From positions 5,084,001 to 5,148,000 of the forward strand of contig NZ_CP154261.1 of the NCBI RefSeq assembly GCF_039511225.1: a stretch of 64,000 nt of DNA. The letters are read 5' to 3'. Made by a program: the position numbers and the translations under genes. How positions within the stretch are numbered: position 1 is the first letter of the stretch; every line of letters starts with the position of its first letter. This document shows, piece after piece, positions 33,734 through 41,595 of the stretch. Source of the DNA: Sphingobacterium multivorum (GTDB lineage: Bacteria > Bacteroidota > Bacteroidia > Sphingobacteriales > Sphingobacteriaceae). Under the pieces are notes generated by a model that searched no databases, was not told the DNA's origin, and saw nothing but the letters and a program-made list of their open reading frames with translations.

Positions 33734-33741
33734 CAAACATA
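33734..33741 (-). promoter_or_regulatory. -7 box of the small hypothetical gene
   Basis: On the minus strand TATGTTTG matches the consensus and lies 21 nt before the ATG at 33712. Confidence 0.45.
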
Positions 33742-33907
33742 TAATTATATTGTTTTACTGCTTTAACCATTTTTTGGATTTTATCTTTCCAAAAGAATCT
33801 TCACATTCCTGACCTCCTAGTGGCACTGGAACATTCGCTTTCACAGATAAATCAAAAACTTTTTTTTACGGGAACTGTTTTACAGATAAATAAAAATTAG
33901 CAGGATT

Positions 33908-34291
33908 ATGTCGAAAAAAGAAAGTAAAAATGGGAAAGTCGAAGAAGACTATCCAGATAAAGAGCAGGACCTTGCTTTTAATGAAGAACTTGACAGTTAT
34001 GAAATGGATGTCGATGACAACGATCCAGACTACGATCACCCGGCTGACTACGATACAGTAGCTGAAGGTGCAATTGATGATGATTCAACATACGATGACT
34101 CTAATCCTTTTGTCGGAGATGAGTATGCAACACAAGATGAACTCAAAGAGGAAGATCTAGATAATGCTAACATGCGAATCGAGACTTTTGATCATGAACG
34201 TTTATCTCCTTTGGACAAGAAATTAGCCGAGAACGAAGAAGATTTGAGAGATGATCTCGATGAAGAGGGATATCCTAAAAACGATAGATAG
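33908..34291 (+). CDS. highly acidic hypothetical protein
   Basis: A 127-residue soluble protein with more than a third Asp plus Glu and many Tyr-Asp pairs (DDNDPDYDHPADYDTVAEGA, then DDSTYDDSNPFVGDEY). There is no signal peptide; the end, DLRDDLDEEGYPKNDR, is also charged. It is probably disordered in the cytoplasm. I recognise no named family; metal or basic-protein binding is only a possibility. A terminator follows closely, so it is a single gene. Confidence 0.75.
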   Translation: MSKKESKNGKVEEDYPDKEQDLAFNEELDSYEMDVDDNDPDYDHPADYDTVAEGAIDDDSTYDDSNPFVGDEYATQDELKEEDLDNANMRIETFDHERLSPLDKKLAENEEDLRDDLDEEGYPKNDR

Positions 34292-34317
34292 TTTTTCCGA
34301 AAATAACATAGTTTTTG

Positions 34318-34339
34318 AAGGGACCGGAAGGTCCCTTTT
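34318..34339 (+). terminator. terminator after the acidic protein gene
   Basis: AAGGGACC and GGTCCCTT pair around GGAA-type bases, followed by T. Confidence 0.75.
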
Positions 34340-34449
34340 CCATGGATTAAAATAAAGACTTTCTTCTCAAAATTAGGAATCATATACTTTTCAATTGGAA
34401 ACTATAACTCCAATTTTTTATGTAAGTTTACTTTGAAGATTATAATGAT

Positions 34450-35226
34450 ATGGAAAGTATATTACCTCTCATCCGGATTGTTGACCTAAAAAAATCATAC
34501 GGAGAAAAAGAAATATTGAAAGGAATCAACCTCGACATATTCCCAGGTCAAGTTATCGGATATATTGGCCCAAATGGTGCCGGCAAATCCACTACTGTTA
34601 AAATATTAACAGGACTTATCGAGGACTTCACAGGCACTGTAGAAATAAATGGCATCAATATTCAAAAAGATCCACTTGCAGTAAAAGCATTATTGGGATA
34701 TGTTCCCGAAAACGCAGAATTATATGATGTACTGACTCCCATGGAATACCTGGATTTTGTAGGTAAACTCTATGGAATGGAAGATAAAGTCATTCAGGAA
34801 CGTTCCTTAAAACTGTTAGCGGCGTTTGGCCTTGAATCTAATGTAAATAATAGGATGGATACCTTCTCCAAAGGAATGCGTCAAAAAGTACTTTTAATTT
34901 CAGGAATTATTCATAACCCACAAATTATCGTGCTGGATGAACCATTATCTGGACTCGATGCTAATGCTGTTATCTTTGTTAAAGAACTTATCTCATTACT
35001 TGCAAAAGAAGGGAAAACAATTTTCTATTGTTCACATATGATGGACGTTGTTGAAAAAGTATCTGATCGAATCTTACTGATAAACCAGGGGAGCATCATT
35101 GCGGATGGTACGATTGAGGAACTAAAAACAGATCCTAACGAATCATTGGAGCATATATTTGCTAAATTAACCAATACGGGCAGCAGCGCATTGGACGCTT
35201 CCAATATCATTACAGCAATTCAATAA
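34450..35226 (+). CDS. ABC transporter ATP-binding protein
   Basis: A 258-residue ATPase with Walker A GPNGAGKSTTVK near 45, signature FSKGMRQKVLL near 140, Walker B IIVLDEPLSGLD near 160, and the switch His in YCSHMMDVVE. The type is that of the exporters with separate membrane proteins (CcmA/DrrA-like). The membrane partner starts one base after the stop, so they form one complex. The substrate is unknown. Confidence 0.92.
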   Translation: MESILPLIRIVDLKKSYGEKEILKGINLDIFPGQVIGYIGPNGAGKSTTVKILTGLIEDFTGTVEINGINIQKDPLAVKALLGYVPENAELYDVLTPMEYLDFVGKLYGMEDKVIQERSLKLLAAFGLESNVNNRMDTFSKGMRQKVLLISGIIHNPQIIVLDEPLSGLDANAVIFVKELISLLAKEGKTIFYCSHMMDVVEKVSDRILLINQGSIIADGTIEELKTDPNESLEHIFAKLTNTGSSALDASNIITAIQ

Positions 35227-35227
35227 C

Positions 35228-36907
35228 ATGGAAAAATTTATCTTAAAATTTATCCTTCTTTTTCGTGGGGTTTGGAAAGGCTTAGGCATCAATTATGAAC
35301 AGTTTAAGATCATCTTACAAACCAAAATAATCCTAGATAATCGAAAGCCTATTAGCTTTCGCAAACGTAGCTCGGGAAAATCATCTTCGTCGTCATCGAT
35401 TTTACAATTCTTATTGTATCTCATCTTTGGCCTGATATTCATGGTCATTATTTTGTCGATTCCAGATAGGTACTTAGCCATTTCGATCATGCTACTCAGT
35501 TTCATTAGCATGTTAAGTATTACACTGGTGTCCGATTTTTCGCCCATACTATTAGATACTCGGGATCAGTATATCATTATGCCCAGACCAGTTAATGATA
35601 AGACTTTAGCTATTTCCCGAATAACTTTTATTTCAATCAAGCTTTTTAATCAAGTAATTGCGTTAACCTTACCTGTGCTTATTTATGTATCTTTCAATTG
35701 GGATATCGTCTCCGTCCTTCTTTTATGTCTGCAGCTTATACTAAGCACATTGATCGCGCTGATATTTGTCAACGGATTTTATCTGATTAGCATCAAATAT
35801 CTCCCCATACAAAAGTTTAAAGATGTAATTACTTATATACAGATCGGTCTCTCACTGGTTCTTTTCCTATCCTATTATGTTGGCCCTAATTTGATTCAAT
35901 CTATTGTAGAATCTCATTTAACGATGGAACAACTCAGATTTCTTTGGATATTCCCAAGTACATGGATTGCATCATTTCAACCATTACTCTTTGGCAGCCA
36001 CAGTGTACATATGGTCGTCTTATCAACATTAGGAATACTAACTCCTCTTGCTGGTATTTACGCTTGTACTAAGCTATTTTCACGTGGATTTAATGCGAAA
36101 ATAGCTGCACTTGCAACCGCCGATAGCCTTCCTGGTGAAGCTTCACAATTAACTCGAAATAATCCATCCCAATTACCTTTATATAAAAGAATTTCCTCGA
36201 AGGTTTGCTCATCCCCCGTTGAAGAGGCAGGATTTAGCATTGTATGGCTGATAAGTTCTAAAACGAGAGAATTTAAGCAACAGCTATATCCTTCGTTGGC
36301 TTATCTACCTATTTATTTCGTTTTTTTATTTCTACGTACAGGAGACGATCTCCCAATAGCTGGCAAAATAGCGAAGCTTCGTGATTCAGGCTTGTATATA
36401 ATTATGTTTTATCTTTCGTTATTAACCATACTAACCGTTTTCCAGCTTATTACGCAAAGTAATAAATATAAAGCGGCCTGGGTCTACCATGTGACTCCCA
36501 TACAAAAACCAGGACAACTGATGACTGGAGTTCTTAAAGCATGTCTTATCAAATATGTTTTACCGTTCAACATTCTGTTTCTTTCTATCTGTGTACCACT
36601 ATTTGGTCTCAGTTCTATTAATGATCTGCTATTATCTTCCGCTATTGGCGGTATCGAAAGTATTCTGATTATGCTTTTTATTGTCAAAAGCTATCCGTTT
36701 TCGAAGGCTAGTCAATCCAATTCAAAAGCAATAACTAATCTACTGATATTAGGTCTATTGGGTATTTTGGGATACTTACATAAAATCATTTTCCACTATG
36801 AAACACTAATTTGGATCTTAGCTGGACTTGCATGGTTCATCTTCTTTGTAATGCTGAAGTACTTACAGCGAGAAGACTGGAAAGGCTTAGCTTACGACGA
36901 CAATTGA
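35228..36907 (+). CDS. ABC transporter membrane protein
   Basis: A 559-residue integral membrane protein with about ten hydrophobic helices in two groups (roughly residues 55-280 and 370-545), separated by a soluble stretch. No sequence motif names a substrate. The position directly after the ATPase gene makes it the permease of an exporter. The length and two-block pattern suggest an ABC-2-like permease. A terminator follows. Confidence 0.8.
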   Translation: MEKFILKFILLFRGVWKGLGINYEQFKIILQTKIILDNRKPISFRKRSSGKSSSSSSILQFLLYLIFGLIFMVIILSIPDRYLAISIMLLSFISMLSITLVSDFSPILLDTRDQYIIMPRPVNDKTLAISRITFISIKLFNQVIALTLPVLIYVSFNWDIVSVLLLCLQLILSTLIALIFVNGFYLISIKYLPIQKFKDVITYIQIGLSLVLFLSYYVGPNLIQSIVESHLTMEQLRFLWIFPSTWIASFQPLLFGSHSVHMVVLSTLGILTPLAGIYACTKLFSRGFNAKIAALATADSLPGEASQLTRNNPSQLPLYKRISSKVCSSPVEEAGFSIVWLISSKTREFKQQLYPSLAYLPIYFVFLFLRTGDDLPIAGKIAKLRDSGLYIIMFYLSLLTILTVFQLITQSNKYKAAWVYHVTPIQKPGQLMTGVLKACLIKYVLPFNILFLSICVPLFGLSSINDLLLSSAIGGIESILIMLFIVKSYPFSKASQSNSKAITNLLILGLLGILGYLHKIIFHYETLIWILAGLAWFIFFVMLKYLQREDWKGLAYDDN

Positions 36908-36917
36908 TTAAACAGAT

Positions 36918-36948
36918 GAAAAAAAGCTCCATAATGGAGCTTTTTTTA
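36918..36948. terminator. terminator after the ABC genes
   Basis: AAAAAGCTCC and GGAGCTTTTT pair around ATAAT-type bases, with A and T runs on the two sides. Confidence 0.8.
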
Positions 36949-37001
36949 TCAAATTCTTCAAAATCTAAGCACAAAATATCTTCACGCTTTTCTTTATCCG
37001 G

Positions 37002-38918
37002 TTATCTTTTATTTATTCGTCCTTTAAACTGGCTAATACCATCCATCAAAACTTCTACGATTATTCTTCCTGATGGTAAATGACTCACATCATAATTCAG
37101 CACAGCCTGTTGAATGGATTTGTATTCGTGTTTTTGCCACAAAACGCCATCAACCATAAAAAGCACAGTCATCTCACTCGGTTCATTGGAGACTACGCTT
37201 AGTTGAGTCTTATCCACAACCGACCTTGGATAAAGCGAGAAGGCATATTGCGTTGAACTTAGACCCGTCTCAAATCCACGTTTAGCATGGAAACTAAACA
37301 TTTCGCCATTTCCACAATCGCTTTCAAAAGCATGAATAAGGTTTCCTTTCAAATCGAAGATTCGTAAATGGCCATCACCATTTTCAGGTTGTGCCCAAAA
37401 CTGCAGTCCGTTACCTGCGGTATCGGCCAAAGAGAGTGAGTGGTTTCCCTCATTAAGGTGTAAAGTATCTCTATACATCGTTGCCGCAGCCAGTTGGGCG
37501 CCATTTTTGCGAAAGACCGTATCCTGCTTTGCATTAATTAGAAATATACGATTATCCGCCGGTTTATTATTGGTCATAAACTCCAAAACAAAATCAGTGG
37601 GAAATAGCTGCAGCGCGTTAAAGACGCTTTCCGCCTTATTGTCTATAGGCCACGCATCCGACTTGCCATTCGGTTTTAGAAGTGATACCGTAAATACATT
37701 CTCCTGATCTCTTTCTTGTATCTCTCCAGGCAGTATAACTTCTGCAACCTGATTAAAAGAAAGATTACCTTTCCAATGAAAAGTTCTGGCAGGGAATCCC
37801 TTCGTGCCATAAACAATTTCTAGGGTACGAATCGGCTCAGCACCTAAATTTCTGAAAGAGATCCTTGGGCCAACACTCGCCGGATTTAATCGAGAAAAAC
37901 GCTGTTCATCACTTGGAACCATTATTGACTCAACGGCAACATCAACTTTTTGCTTAGGGGCAGAATATTGAAACAAGTAAGCGGATATATTTTCGACAGC
38001 CTGCACATTATCAGTCGCTGTATAAGGTTCCATCTGTAAGGCAATTTGATGGGTACCAACTTTAGTAAATACATCAATAAAATCAGGCTGCTGTAAATCT
38101 CCAGGACACCAATATGCGCGGTCATGTACCCAGGTCCCGCCTTGTGGATAAAGTGGATTACCCCCACATTTCTTCCACATATCACGTTTGTCCACAGTCT
38201 TTCCATCGAAGGTTAGTTCGCGCCACCGGCTACAGAATTCGCTACAGCCACGTGGTTTATCCATACCATGCCCTGTATGCTGAATGCGTATTCGGCTCAA
38301 TGCTGCTCCCGCACTCGAGGTATATGTTATTGGCAGTAGATTTTCTGCTATCTTTTCGTTGACATCCCCATATTTATAGGCTTTATTCCACAGCGTTGTT
38401 ATTCCCAATGGGGTAACAACTGGTGGACCTGATAAAATTTCAAAATCTACGGTAAGTGCCCATCCCACAGTCTTGTCCTCAAAACCAGAGTGAGTATAGA
38501 CAATTTCCACGCTATCCCTTAAGAAAGGAGCAAAATCAGTTACATCGACCTGCCACTTCCAACTCCATCCCTTATTGTAAATACTACCATATGGCGTAAG
38601 CATTCTTCCTAATTCATAATTTAGTGCTGGTCCATTTTTCCCTCCTTTACGACGTAATACGATGTGATCCAAATAGTCCCAATGCGCCGTGCGCAAACTA
38701 TCCGGGCTCCCCAGCGTAACAAACATAGTAACCTTTCGTATAGGATAATTTTCTTTTGGAAATACTCCCCAAGCCGGGTAAGAATTCTCGCCTTTCTGTG
38801 CATCACATAGAATGGTTTTCCGTTGATGTGTAACGACGTGGCTTTTTGTGCCTTGTTGTGCAAAAACATGATGGCAGATAAAAAAGCAAAATAGGGTTAG
38901 TATAGGTCTTATATTCAT
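37002..38918 (-). CDS. PNGase F-like peptide-N-glycosidase with probable type IX secretion tail
   Basis: A 638-residue exported protein. After a signal peptide (ILTLFCFFICHHVFAQ) come two domains resembling PNGase F, which removes N-glycans from glycoproteins. The match is best at HTGHGMDKPRGCSEFCSRW (about 215-235) and GTWVHDRAYWCPGDLQ (about 265-280), the region of a catalytic Glu in the Elizabethkingia enzyme. The last 75 residues read as a beta-rich tail with VSHLPSGRIIVEVL and a basic end, like a type IX sorting domain. Family likely; activity and secretion route inferred. Confidence 0.8.
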   Translation of the reverse strand: MNIRPILTLFCFFICHHVFAQQGTKSHVVTHQRKTILCDAQKGENSYPAWGVFPKENYPIRKVTMFVTLGSPDSLRTAHWDYLDHIVLRRKGGKNGPALNYELGRMLTPYGSIYNKGWSWKWQVDVTDFAPFLRDSVEIVYTHSGFEDKTVGWALTVDFEILSGPPVVTPLGITTLWNKAYKYGDVNEKIAENLLPITYTSSAGAALSRIRIQHTGHGMDKPRGCSEFCSRWRELTFDGKTVDKRDMWKKCGGNPLYPQGGTWVHDRAYWCPGDLQQPDFIDVFTKVGTHQIALQMEPYTATDNVQAVENISAYLFQYSAPKQKVDVAVESIMVPSDEQRFSRLNPASVGPRISFRNLGAEPIRTLEIVYGTKGFPARTFHWKGNLSFNQVAEVILPGEIQERDQENVFTVSLLKPNGKSDAWPIDNKAESVFNALQLFPTDFVLEFMTNNKPADNRIFLINAKQDTVFRKNGAQLAAATMYRDTLHLNEGNHSLSLADTAGNGLQFWAQPENGDGHLRIFDLKGNLIHAFESDCGNGEMFSFHAKRGFETGLSSTQYAFSLYPRSVVDKTQLSVVSNEPSEMTVLFMVDGVLWQKHEYKSIQQAVLNYDVSHLPSGRIIVEVLMDGISQFKGRINKR

Positions 38919-38945
38919 TATTTAAATATTATCCATAAAACAATA

Positions 38946-38953
38946 CAAAGATA
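38946..38953 (-). promoter_or_regulatory. -7 box of the PNGase F-like gene
   Basis: On the minus strand TATCTTTG matches the consensus, 27 nt before the ATG. Confidence 0.4.
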
Positions 38954-39016
38954 GATGTAATCTTGCCAGCAGCGAAAAAAAGGAAATGCGATAAAAAGGA
39001 AATACATGCAATCATA

Positions 39017-39051
39017 AAAAAAGCATCAATCTTGTTAAGATTGATGCTTTT
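39017..39051 (-). terminator. terminator of the downstream tRNA-Met gene
   Basis: AAGCATCAATCTT pairs with AAGATTGATGCTT over 13 bp with a 3-nt loop; on the minus strand a T run follows. It begins a few bases after the 3' end of the tRNA. Confidence 0.85.
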
Positions 39052-39053
39052 AG

Positions 39054-39127
39054 TAGCGGGGAGCAGAATCGAACTGCCGACCTTTGGGTTATGAATCCAA
39101 CGCTCTAACCATCTGAGCTACCCCGCC
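39054..39127 (-). tRNA. tRNA-Met (anticodon CAU), copy 1
   Basis: A 74-nt tRNA without encoded CCA. The acceptor stem is GGCGGGG with CCCCGCT, followed by the discriminator A; the D arm, a loop TTCATAA with anticodon CAT, and a T arm with TTCGATT are all present. The first pair is G-U and not the unpaired C-A of initiators, so this is the elongator type; a tRNA-Ile2 with a modified C cannot be excluded. It is identical to the copy at 39421. Confidence 0.92.
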
Positions 39128-39138
39128 GTTTCGGTATG

Positions 39139-39167
39139 CAAATATACCACTTCGTATGTCAATTCAA
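39139..39167 (-). promoter_or_regulatory. promoter of tRNA-Met copy 1
   Basis: On the minus strand TTG (39167-39165) and TATATTTG (39146-39139) are 18 bp apart; the -7 box is 11 nt before the tRNA. Confidence 0.6.
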
Positions 39168-39420
39168 AAGATTTTTTTATTTTTTTACTGATTCTGGCCT
39201 ATTTAAAACTTGTATTAAACACAACAAACTCATTTTTAACTCAATAAATTTAGCACTGAAAAATAGAAAATGAACTTAAAAAAATTGACAGCCCAAAAAA
39301 CAACATGTTTATTAAAAAACGGGAGCAACTTTTTACAAAAAAACTTGCAATAACAAAATAAATATGTATTATTACAAATAATAAGTTGATGCAATAAAAA
39401 GCAATTTTGGAAGAGATTTG

Positions 39421-39494
39421 TAGCGGGGAGCAGAATCGAACTGCCGACCTTTGGGTTATGAATCCAACGCTCTAACCATCTGAGCTACCCCGCC
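39421..39494 (-). tRNA. tRNA-Met (anticodon CAU), copy 2
   Basis: Identical in all 74 bases to the copy at 39054. The 293 nt between the two copies are AT-rich and hold only the promoter of copy 1; no terminator hairpin is clear after this copy, so a transcript could run into the other. Confidence 0.92.
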
Positions 39495-39507
39495 ATTTTT
39501 GGGAATG

Positions 39508-39536
39508 CAAATATAGCTTATTTTTGATTTAAACAA
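39508..39536 (-). promoter_or_regulatory. promoter of tRNA-Met copy 2
   Basis: On the minus strand TTG (39536-39534) and TATATTTG (39515-39508) are 18 bp apart, the same spacing as for copy 1, with GCAAATATA shared by both. Confidence 0.6.
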
Positions 39537-39560
39537 ACTAAAATTTAAAAAAACATTTTT

Positions 39561-39938
39561 ATGGCAGATAAAATAAAATTCCAACTAGAATATATCATCA
39601 ACTCTTCACCTAGAATTTTATTTCCGTATTTGCAAGAACCAAACGAATTGGCACAATGGTTTGCAGATGATGTAAACTATAAAGACACCGTTTATACTTT
39701 CATTTGGGATGATGAACCTCACCGAGCAAAAATTGTAGCATCAAAAGAAAATAAATCTGTACGCTTTAAATGGCTAGATGATGATCCCTATTATTTCGAT
39801 CTGGAGATCGATCAAGACGAGCTAACGAATGATGTTGCTCTTAAGATAACAGATTACGCTAAAGAAGAAGACCTTGAAAATAGAAAGTTAATTTGGAAAA
39901 ATTCAATAGTCTATCTTCAAAGTGTTATAGGTGCATAA
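39561..39938 (+). CDS. START-like / SRPBCC-fold protein
   Basis: A 125-residue cytoplasmic protein. The pattern FQLEYIINSSPRILFPYLQE followed by LAQWFADDVN and KSVRFKWLDDD fits the helix-grip fold of SRPBCC proteins, in the Bacteroidota group annotated as START-like. Such proteins bind hydrophobic ligands in a pocket; the ligand here is unknown. It is directly upstream of the LptF/LptG permease gene. Confidence 0.8.
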   Translation: MADKIKFQLEYIINSSPRILFPYLQEPNELAQWFADDVNYKDTVYTFIWDDEPHRAKIVASKENKSVRFKWLDDDPYYFDLEIDQDELTNDVALKITDYAKEEDLENRKLIWKNSIVYLQSVIGA

Positions 39939-39945
39939 AAAAGCC

Positions 39946-39953
39946 TATCTTTG
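39946..39953 (+). promoter_or_regulatory. -7 box of the LptF/LptG gene
   Basis: TATCTTTG matches the consensus and lies just after the stop of the START-like gene. It would give a leader of about 80 nt. Confidence 0.5.
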
Positions 39954-39969
39954 CAATATATTTCCACTA

Positions 39970-40021
39970 GGGGCTCCAGCAGGAGCTTCTTAGTTGGGAG
40001 ATGCCTTAATGTAAAGGCATC
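39970..40021 (+). promoter_or_regulatory. two hairpins in the leader of the LptF/LptG gene
   Basis: GCTCC with GGAGC (39973-39986) and GATGCCTT with AAGGCATC (40000-40021) make two stems in the untranslated region, 19 nt before the ATG. There is no T run, so this is not a simple terminator. I recognise no known riboswitch. Confidence 0.5.
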
Positions 40022-40040
40022 AATTTGCTTTGCGTCACGG

Positions 40041-41525
40041 ATGAAAAAGGTTCATTTACTTATTCTTCAAGCTTTCATAAAACCATTTATTGTCACATTC
40101 TTTATTGTGATGTTTGTCTTATTGATGCTTTTCCTATTCAAGTACATTGATGATTTGATTGGAAAAGGATTTGAATGGTATACCATCATGGAGCTAATTG
40201 GATATCAATGCGTTGTTCAAATCCAAATGGCAATGCCTTTATCCATGCTCCTTTCCTCCATTATGACTTTCGGAAATCTGGGTGAAAGCTATGAATTAGT
40301 TGCAATCAAGGCTGCAGGCGTATCTTTACGTAAAGCAATGACCCCGCTATTTATACTCGTTGCAATTTTCGCAACAAGTTCTTTTCTGTTCTCCGATTAT
40401 ATTCTCCCCGTAGTGAACCTAAAAATGGGTACGCTACTTACTGATGTACGTAATAAAAAGGCAGATTTCCTCATCAAACCCGGAATCTTTAACAACACCA
40501 TTCCAGGTTACTCAATCCGCGCTAGAGGAAAAAACAAAGCGGGAACAATTCTCTATGACTTGATGATCTATGATCATCGTGGCGGTAATACAGCCAATAA
40601 TGTACTTATGGCCAAAGAAGGGTATATCTATAACTCTACTGACAACAATTATATGATCCTTAAACTTAAGGATGGTATCCGTTACGAGGAAGCACGGACT
40701 AAAAACTCCAAAACCTACGATCCACGCCAGCAATTTACGCGGTTTAAGTTTAAGGAAACAGAGCAAAAGTTTGATATGGGAAGTTTTCAACAGGGTAAAA
40801 CGGATGAAAATCTCTTCAAAAGCCACCATGCCATGTTAAACCTGAAACAGTTAGACATGTACATCGATTCCAATCATATCAAGATAGACAGCATGGGAAA
40901 GGCAATCGTCCGTACATTAGACACCCGATATAATATCTATTCGAAATATTTTAGTGTGAATCAACCCGGACAGCCAAAGGTCAAAGAGGCTAAGATCAAA
41001 CCTTTTAAAAATTTGCTTACCGATCTCGTTCCACAAGAACAACGAGCACAAATCACTATGAATGCGCTGAACCAGTTGAATTATTTAAAGGAAGATCTAA
41101 ACGGCCGTACACTTGAATTTAAAGATTACAAATCGAAAGATATCCGTTATCGTATTGAATGGCATCGCAAGTTTACCCTAGCTGTCTCCTGTCTCTTACT
41201 ATTTGCAATTGGAGCTCCACTAGGAGCCATTATCAGAAAAGGTGGACTTGGTCTTCCTGTGGTGATGGCCATCATTTTCTTTCTGATCTATCACATTATC
41301 TCTACAGTAGCAGAAAAAACAGCTAAAGATGGTGCCATATCATCAGCCGTTGGCATGTGGATGGCCATTATTGTCTTAACACCATTGGCCGCTTTTCTAA
41401 CATACAAGTCAACGACAGATTCCGCGTTATTTGATATTGATCAATATAAATTAAAAGTAGAAGCCGCTTGGAAATGGATTAAGGAAAAGCTTGCAAAAAA
41501 GAATAAATTGAAAGAATCACATTAG
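40041..41525 (+). CDS. LptF/LptG family permease
   Basis: About 494 residues from the ATG at 40041 (MKKVHLLILQAFIKPFIVTF); the open frame reaches back to 39951 through the leader, which is unlikely to be coding. Three helices lie near the N-terminus and three near residues 375-470, with a periplasmic domain between, the YjgP/YjgQ layout. These proteins pull lipopolysaccharide from the inner membrane with LptB. LptF and LptG cannot be told apart here. No lptB or lptC is close. Confidence 0.88.
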   Translation: MKKVHLLILQAFIKPFIVTFFIVMFVLLMLFLFKYIDDLIGKGFEWYTIMELIGYQCVVQIQMAMPLSMLLSSIMTFGNLGESYELVAIKAAGVSLRKAMTPLFILVAIFATSSFLFSDYILPVVNLKMGTLLTDVRNKKADFLIKPGIFNNTIPGYSIRARGKNKAGTILYDLMIYDHRGGNTANNVLMAKEGYIYNSTDNNYMILKLKDGIRYEEARTKNSKTYDPRQQFTRFKFKETEQKFDMGSFQQGKTDENLFKSHHAMLNLKQLDMYIDSNHIKIDSMGKAIVRTLDTRYNIYSKYFSVNQPGQPKVKEAKIKPFKNLLTDLVPQEQRAQITMNALNQLNYLKEDLNGRTLEFKDYKSKDIRYRIEWHRKFTLAVSCLLLFAIGAPLGAIIRKGGLGLPVVMAIIFFLIYHIISTVAEKTAKDGAISSAVGMWMAIIVLTPLAAFLTYKSTTDSALFDIDQYKLKVEAAWKWIKEKLAKKNKLKESH

Positions 41526-41565
41526 ATTGTGACAACGCTATTATAAATAAATTTAGATTCTACAC

Positions 41566-41573
41566 TAACTTTG
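41566..41573 (+). promoter_or_regulatory. -7 box of ribBA
   Basis: TAACTTTG matches the consensus, 22 nt before the ATG. The leader is too short for an FMN riboswitch. Confidence 0.5.
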
Positions 41574-41595
41574 TACCAATTACAATATATCAATA

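Noticed and set aside
41526..41595. possible FMN riboswitch before ribBA
   Set aside because: Only 70 nt separate the genes and a -7 box lies within; there is no room for the conserved RFN structure.
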